Below are positions 6,994-10,323 of a stretch of 10,323 nt of DNA, in pieces. Position numbers and translations under genes: made by a program. The notes under the pieces were generated by a model. That model worked only from the letters and a program-made list of their open reading frames with translations, did not search any database and was not told the DNA's origin. The number at the start of each line of letters is the position of its first letter. The first letter of the stretch is position 1. Source of the stretch: Anaerolineales bacterium (lineage in GTDB: Bacteria > Chloroflexota > Anaerolineae > Anaerolineales > Villigracilaceae); contig JAQTWR010000067.1 in NCBI GenBank assembly GCA_028689195.1, positions 1 through 10,323 of the forward strand, given 5' to 3'.

Positions 6994-7089
6994 TCGCTTT
7001 GAACCGCGTTTTTTGCGCGGTGGTTTTACTCAGAATGACGCGTTAAAAAATATTAAATTTTGCAATGACGTTTTTTCGGAGAAGCGTTA

Positions 7090-7383
7090 ATGGAAGAGAC
7101 GCTTATGAAAGTTAATTTCTACGCCACGCTGCGCCCCATTGTCGGCAAAAAAACGGTGGAATTAACCCTGCCCGCGAATACAACCGCCATTCAATTGGTG
7201 CGGATGTTCGTCAAAGATTACCCCGCCATGCGCCGCGAATTGCTGGACGCAAACGAAAACTTCCTGCCGCACATGAAGTTCTTCATCAACGGGCGGCAGG
7301 CGGAGTATCTGCCCGAACAAATGAACACCATCCTTCAAGCGGACGACAAGGTGGATATTTTCCCTCCGGTGGGCGGCGGGTAA
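7090..7383 (+). CDS. moaD: MoaD/ThiS-family beta-grasp protein
   Basis: Small ubiquitin-like sulfur carrier (97 residues) of the kind that supplies sulfur to molybdopterin synthase; related copies serve tungsten-pterin enzymes or other sulfur transfers. The N-terminal strand MKVNFYATLRPIVGKKTVEL and the end DKVDIFPPVGGG are characteristic. The terminal GlyGly is the site normally adenylated and thiocarboxylated. The start at 7090 has GGAG 8 bases upstream; the second ATG at 7105 gives a more family-like first strand (MKVNFYATLR) and has GGAAGAG 6 bases upstream, so it cannot be excluded. The stop and the next gene's ATG overlap by one base (TAATG), implying translational coupling to the DUF1952-like gene. 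No convincing promoter is visible, although 7041-7060 is very AT-rich. No MoaE or MoeB partner is in the window. With the radical SAM gene nearby I favour a tungsten/molybdenum-enzyme role; thiamine or general sulfur transfer is less likely. Confidence 0.88.
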   Translation: MEETLMKVNFYATLRPIVGKKTVELTLPANTTAIQLVRMFVKDYPAMRRELLDANENFLPHMKFFINGRQAEYLPEQMNTILQADDKVDIFPPVGGG

Positions 7384-7640
7384 TGCAAACCATCATCCAC
7401 GAAATGCGCGGCATTCCCTTTTTTCTGCTCAAAGAATATTTGCAGGAAATGGGCGGAAGCGAAATAGAAGAAAACCTCATTCAAGGAGAAGGTTGGCGCG
7501 CGCGCCTCGAGCGCATGGAACCTTTCCGCCTTTATTCGCTTTCCGTGGGTCAAACCCGCCTGACGGTGGAGATGGAAGACCATGTCGCGGAAGATTTTAT
7601 CGAACGCTTCAAGAAGAAGACGCTCAGGGCTGGCGGATAA
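7383..7640 (+). CDS. DUF1952-like small protein coupled to MoaD
   Basis: Protein of 85 residues with no signal peptide or membrane segment. From memory, it resembles the C-terminal DUF1952 domain of the Thermus thermophilus MoaD-related protein (structure 1V8C), in which a MoaD domain and this domain are fused. Shared features are a PFFLLKEYLQEMGG-like helix (residues about 12-25), an acidic strand pair, the stretch EPFRLYSLSVGQTRLTVEME (46-65) and a final helix ending in GlyGly (DFIERFKKK then LRAGG). Its ATG overlaps the moaD stop codon by one base, so the two should be made together in similar amounts. The function is unknown. By the fusion argument it probably binds the MoaD-like protein or its partner and could guide sulfur transfer. 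The family assignment rests on recalled similarity and should be checked by a profile search; that the gene is real is supported by the coupling. Confidence 0.75.
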   Translation: MQTIIHEMRGIPFFLLKEYLQEMGGSEIEENLIQGEGWRARLERMEPFRLYSLSVGQTRLTVEMEDHVAEDFIERFKKKTLRAGG

Positions 7641-7665
7641 AAAGCGGCGCGTCTGTAAATTCCGT

Positions 7666-7694
7666 TTGACCGTTGACCCTTTCACCCGTACAAT
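7666..7694 (+). promoter_or_regulatory. Sigma70-like promoter giving a probably leaderless glycosidase mRNA
   Basis: TTGACC (-35, 7666-7671) and TACAAT (-10, 7689-7694) are separated by exactly 17 bases. Six bases (TACCCC) separate the -10 box from the ATG at 7701, so transcription should start at or very near the A of that ATG. A second TTGACC at 7673-7678 forms a tandem repeat with the first but is only 10 bases from the -10 box. No ribosome binding site precedes the ATG. Confidence 0.7.
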
Positions 7695-7700
7695 TACCCC

Positions 7701-10085
7701 ATGCGCGATTGGTCTTTAACTCAAGGCGACCCGCTTTACCTCACTTTGGCGGCGGACGCCCGCTTTTGCAAGCCAGATTACCTCAACGACCACATTTGGG
7801 AAGCGGAACTCGGCGCGTCAGACGCGGAGCGTTCCGCGATTGCGCTCGCCACTACCTTTGGTTTGCGCGCGCGCGCCATGCGCGTCTTGCTGACCTTCGC
7901 CGAAAATAATATCGCCATCGCCGACCCCAACGCCTTCGCGGTCAAGCCCCCTTTGCGGCGTTATTACCCGAATTTTCTCACCCTCGATTTTTCCCCCCTC
8001 GAAAACTTAAACGTAACGACCGAATTTTGGATTCCCGAATCGCACGCGGCGGCGGGACGCGTCATCTTCACCAATAAGAGCAACGCCGCGCGCCAAATCA
8101 CATTGGAAGTCTGCGCCGCGCTCGCGCCTCTCGACGGGCAAGCCATCATCCCCACGCAGCAGCAATTGGTAAATATTCTAGCGGGACAAACGGGCGGAAT
8201 CGCACCCGTCATTTTTATGACCGGCGGACCCAAACACGGTTCAGGCGCGCGCGCCTCGCTCATGGTGGAAATCGAATTGGGACCCGGCGCCACGCGCCAT
8301 ATCACCTTTGCCGAAGCCGCGCTGAACACCGTTGAAGAATCGTTTGAACTCGCGCGGCGCAGCGCAGCCCGCCCGTGGGAAGCCGAACGCGCGCGCATCG
8401 AAATGTTCGACGCTTCGCAGGTTTTAGACATCCGCACAGGCGACACAGATTGGGACGCGGCGTTAGCCTTCAGCCAAAAAGCCGCGCACGGATTATTCTT
8501 CAGCGGCGGCGAGAAACTGCCGAACCCGTCTTTTGTGAACGCGCGCCAGCCAGACCACGGATTTTCGCGCAAAGGCGACGGCGGCGATTATCCGCCCGCA
8601 TGGAACGGTCAATCGCCGTTGGAGGCGTATTATATTTCCAGCATTTTGCACGGCGCGCCGCATGTGACCAAAAATCTCATCCTCAATTTTCTTTCCGCGC
8701 AAAACGAGGACGGCGAAATTGACGGCAAAGTGGGTCTCGCGGCGCAGCGCGGAAAATTATTAGCCGCGCCGCTGCTCGCCGCGCTGACATGGAAATATTA
8801 TCAAAGCGCGGGGGACGAAACTTTTCTTGCGGAAGTTTACCCAAAGTTGGTTAAATTCTTCTGGTCGTGGTTTTCTCCCGCGCACGACCGCAACCGCGAC
8901 GGGCTGCCCGAATGGAATCATATTTTGCAAACGGGTTTCGACGACAATCCCATTTTCGACGTTTGGCATCCCTGGTCGCAGGGGTTGGATATTTCGCTCG
9001 TCCATAATCCGTCGCTGGAAGCCATGCTGTACCGCGAAGCGAAATCTATTGTGAATATTGCCCAACGGCTCGGCAAAAACGAAGAAGAAACCGCGCTGAT
9101 CCAATCTCAATCTGAAAAGCTGCGCGAGTCGCTTGCCGCGAGTTGGAACGCAAATAAAAGTTTTTATGCGTACCGCGACTATGAAACGGGAGCCGTCTCG
9201 ACCGCCAAGACCATAGCGAAGAAAAAAGGCGACGGGAACATGCGACCCAAATTCGAGGTCGAGAATCCCGTCCGCTTGCTGATAGAAATTCAAACCAGAA
9301 ATCCCGCGGCGAAGCGTCCCGAAGTGGAAATCAGCGAATATTTCTCAAAGAAAAAAGGCGTCGTCGAAACAATTTCAGGAAGTCAATTTCAATGGCGCAC
9401 GGGCGGGCTGGTGGCGACCACGCAAAAAACCTACGCGCGCGTAGGGCGCGTGAGCGCGCGCGGATTGGACGAAAACGATAAAATCATCGTCAAGGTGATT
9501 GACACCACCGGCGAAGATATTACGCTCGCGCTGCCGCTTTGGGCGGGCGTCCCCGAACGCCAGCATGCAAACGCGATGATTGCGCGCAATATGATGACCG
9601 CCGATAGATTCGACCGCGCGTTTGGGCTGCCTTCGCTGCCGGAATCTCCCGATGAAGAAGCCGACCTCGTTTCGATGAGCGTTCGCCCCGCATGGAATCA
9701 ACTCGTCGGCGAGGGGCTGCTTGCCTATGGATTCCGCGCCGAAGCCACGCGCCTGACCGCGCACGTGACGAACGCGGTAATACAAAACTTAAAACAAAAT
9801 CGTTCCTTCTACCAGCGTTATCACGCGGAAAAAGGAACGGGAATTGGCGAACGAAATTCATTACACGGGTTCGCGCCTGTGGGGTTGTTCATGCAGGCTT
9901 TGGGCGTAACTATTCTCTCCGCGACCAAAGTCAAACTGGAAGGCAGGAATCTTTTCCCGTGGACAGTGACGATTAAATACAAGGGACTAACCGTCGTCCG
10001 TGGCGCCGAGCAAACCGCCGTTCTATTCCCGAACGGCGAAAGCGTAATTGTAAAAGACGAATCTCCGCGCGTGGTGGAAATGTAA
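7701..10085 (+). CDS. Six-hairpin glycosidase (GH63/MGH1-like; glycogen-debranching-like)
   Basis: Predicted cytoplasmic glycoside hydrolase of 794 residues, with no signal peptide. Residues about 1-230 look like an N-terminal beta-sandwich opening with DPLYLTLAADARFC. Residues about 245-740 form an (alpha/alpha) barrel whose GH63-type signature DRNRDGLPEWN (396-406) plus TGFDDNP (411-417) contains the probable catalytic acid. The late segment YHAEKGTGIGERNSLHGFAP (707-726) resembles the second active-site region, and the last 50 residues form a beta-rich cap. Residues about 498-608, between YRDYETG and LPLWAGVP, form an unusual beta-rich insertion in the barrel. The substrate is probably an alpha-glucan or oligosaccharide, but the exact linkage cannot be read. 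The start is secure: the frame has a stop at 7674-7676 and no ATG, GTG or TTG between it and 7701. The gene has its own promoter at 7666-7694 and lacks a ribosome site. It ends 13 bases from the convergent Rieske gene. Confidence 0.85.
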   Translation: MRDWSLTQGDPLYLTLAADARFCKPDYLNDHIWEAELGASDAERSAIALATTFGLRARAMRVLLTFAENNIAIADPNAFAVKPPLRRYYPNFLTLDFSPLENLNVTTEFWIPESHAAAGRVIFTNKSNAARQITLEVCAALAPLDGQAIIPTQQQLVNILAGQTGGIAPVIFMTGGPKHGSGARASLMVEIELGPGATRHITFAEAALNTVEESFELARRSAARPWEAERARIEMFDASQVLDIRTGDTDWDAALAFSQKAAHGLFFSGGEKLPNPSFVNARQPDHGFSRKGDGGDYPPAWNGQSPLEAYYISSILHGAPHVTKNLILNFLSAQNEDGEIDGKVGLAAQRGKLLAAPLLAALTWKYYQSAGDETFLAEVYPKLVKFFWSWFSPAHDRNRDGLPEWNHILQTGFDDNPIFDVWHPWSQGLDISLVHNPSLEAMLYREAKSIVNIAQRLGKNEEETALIQSQSEKLRESLAASWNANKSFYAYRDYETGAVSTAKTIAKKKGDGNMRPKFEVENPVRLLIEIQTRNPAAKRPEVEISEYFSKKKGVVETISGSQFQWRTGGLVATTQKTYARVGRVSARGLDENDKIIVKVIDTTGEDITLALPLWAGVPERQHANAMIARNMMTADRFDRAFGLPSLPESPDEEADLVSMSVRPAWNQLVGEGLLAYGFRAEATRLTAHVTNAVIQNLKQNRSFYQRYHAEKGTGIGERNSLHGFAPVGLFMQALGVTILSATKVKLEGRNLFPWTVTIKYKGLTVVRGAEQTAVLFPNGESVIVKDESPRVVEM

Positions 10086-10098
10086 GGGATTCGGCGAA

Positions 10099-10323
10099 TC
10101 ACCCGTTCATATACAAAACAAGGTTTCCCAATTCATTGACTTCGACGCGCAATCTTCTGAGCGGCGTATTCGACGGTCCGCGCGTGACGTAGCCTTTATC
10201 GTCATAACGCGAGCCGTGACACGGACATTCAAATCCGCTGTCTTTTTGCTCGACGGTGCAGCCGAGATGCGTGCAGATCAAACTAAACGCCGAGTATCCA
10301 TCGGCATTGTGAATCAAAACGGC
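10099..10323 (-). CDS. Rieske [2Fe-2S] protein, C-terminal part (cut by window edge)
   Basis: The 74 visible codons run open to the window end, so the N-terminus, including any membrane anchor or Tat signal, is missing. The apparent TTG start near 10317 is internal. The visible part holds both cluster motifs, CTHLGC and CPCHGSRYD, giving two Cys and two His ligands, followed by a proline-containing loop ([14 protein letters not shown]) and a short C-terminal strand ending LVLYMNG. The Ser and Tyr in CHGSRYD are the residues that raise redox potential in bc1/b6f-type Rieske proteins, so a respiratory cytochrome bc-type complex subunit is favoured over a dioxygenase ferredoxin. Cytochrome b or other complex genes would be expected beyond the window. 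It converges on the glycosidase gene with 13 bases between the stops. Confidence 0.9.
   Translation of the reverse strand, partial: AVLIHNADGYSAFSLICTHLGCTVEQKDSGFECPCHGSRYDDKGYVTRGPSNTPLRRLRVEVNELGNLVLYMNG

Noticed and set aside
7003..7021. ACCGCG / CGCGGT hairpin with T-rich loop as a terminator
   Set aside because: Only six pairs, and the T-run lies in the loop rather than after the stem; only GGTTTT follows. Too weak to list.
10311..10317. TTG as the start codon of the Rieske gene
   Set aside because: The reading frame stays open to the window edge, and a 72-residue Rieske protein would lack its N-terminal region; the gene is simply cut.

Overview
The window reads as chromosomal DNA of a free-living bacterium, most plausibly a member of the Chloroflexota (Anaerolineae-like). 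This is an inference from gene content and style: a mevalonate-type decarboxylase, a group III phosphofructokinase, a radical SAM protein of the tungsten-oxidoreductase maturase type, a MoaD-like protein next to a DUF1952-like protein (a pair known fused in Thermus), and a codon style rich in GCG/CGC. No rRNA, tRNA, CRISPR array, transposase or phage gene was seen. Gene density is high. No stretch longer than about 300 bases lacks a gene; the longest is 6822-7089 (268 bases).

Layout. (1) 104-3688, minus strand: a tight three-gene run transcribed leftward, made of a PAS-GAF-GGDEF diguanylate cyclase, a diphosphomevalonate/phosphomevalonate decarboxylase and a 6-phosphofructokinase, with gaps of 28 and 23 bases. 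(2) 3689-3833: a 145-base divergent intergenic region. (3) 3837-7640, plus strand: a radical SAM/SPASM protein with an N-terminal AbrB/SpoVT-like segment, an AMP-forming fatty acyl-CoA synthetase with its own promoter and a symmetric operator-like array, a 268-base spacer holding a strong hairpin and a 112-base palindromic element, then a MoaD/ThiS-like beta-grasp protein ending in GlyGlyGly that overlaps by one base a small DUF1952-like protein. (4) 7701-10085, plus strand: a 794-residue six-hairpin (GH63/MGH1-like) glycosidase with a sigma70-like promoter placed so that transcription should start at the A of its ATG (a leaderless mRNA). (5) 10099-10323, minus strand: the C-terminal part of a Rieske [2Fe-2S] protein, cut by the window edge and converging on the glycosidase.

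How the parts may work together. The radical SAM protein, the MoaD-like protein and the DUF1952-like protein suggest maturation of a tungsten- or molybdenum-pterin enzyme of the aldehyde:ferredoxin oxidoreductase type. No such oxidoreductase lies in the window. The acyl-CoA synthetase between them would activate a carboxylic acid, which could be the product or substrate of such an oxidoreductase; this is inference from proximity. The leftward run joins c-di-GMP signalling with isoprenoid precursor synthesis and glycolysis, a curious but possibly only positional grouping. The glycosidase and Rieske protein look like separate housekeeping functions (glucan or oligosaccharide handling and electron transport).
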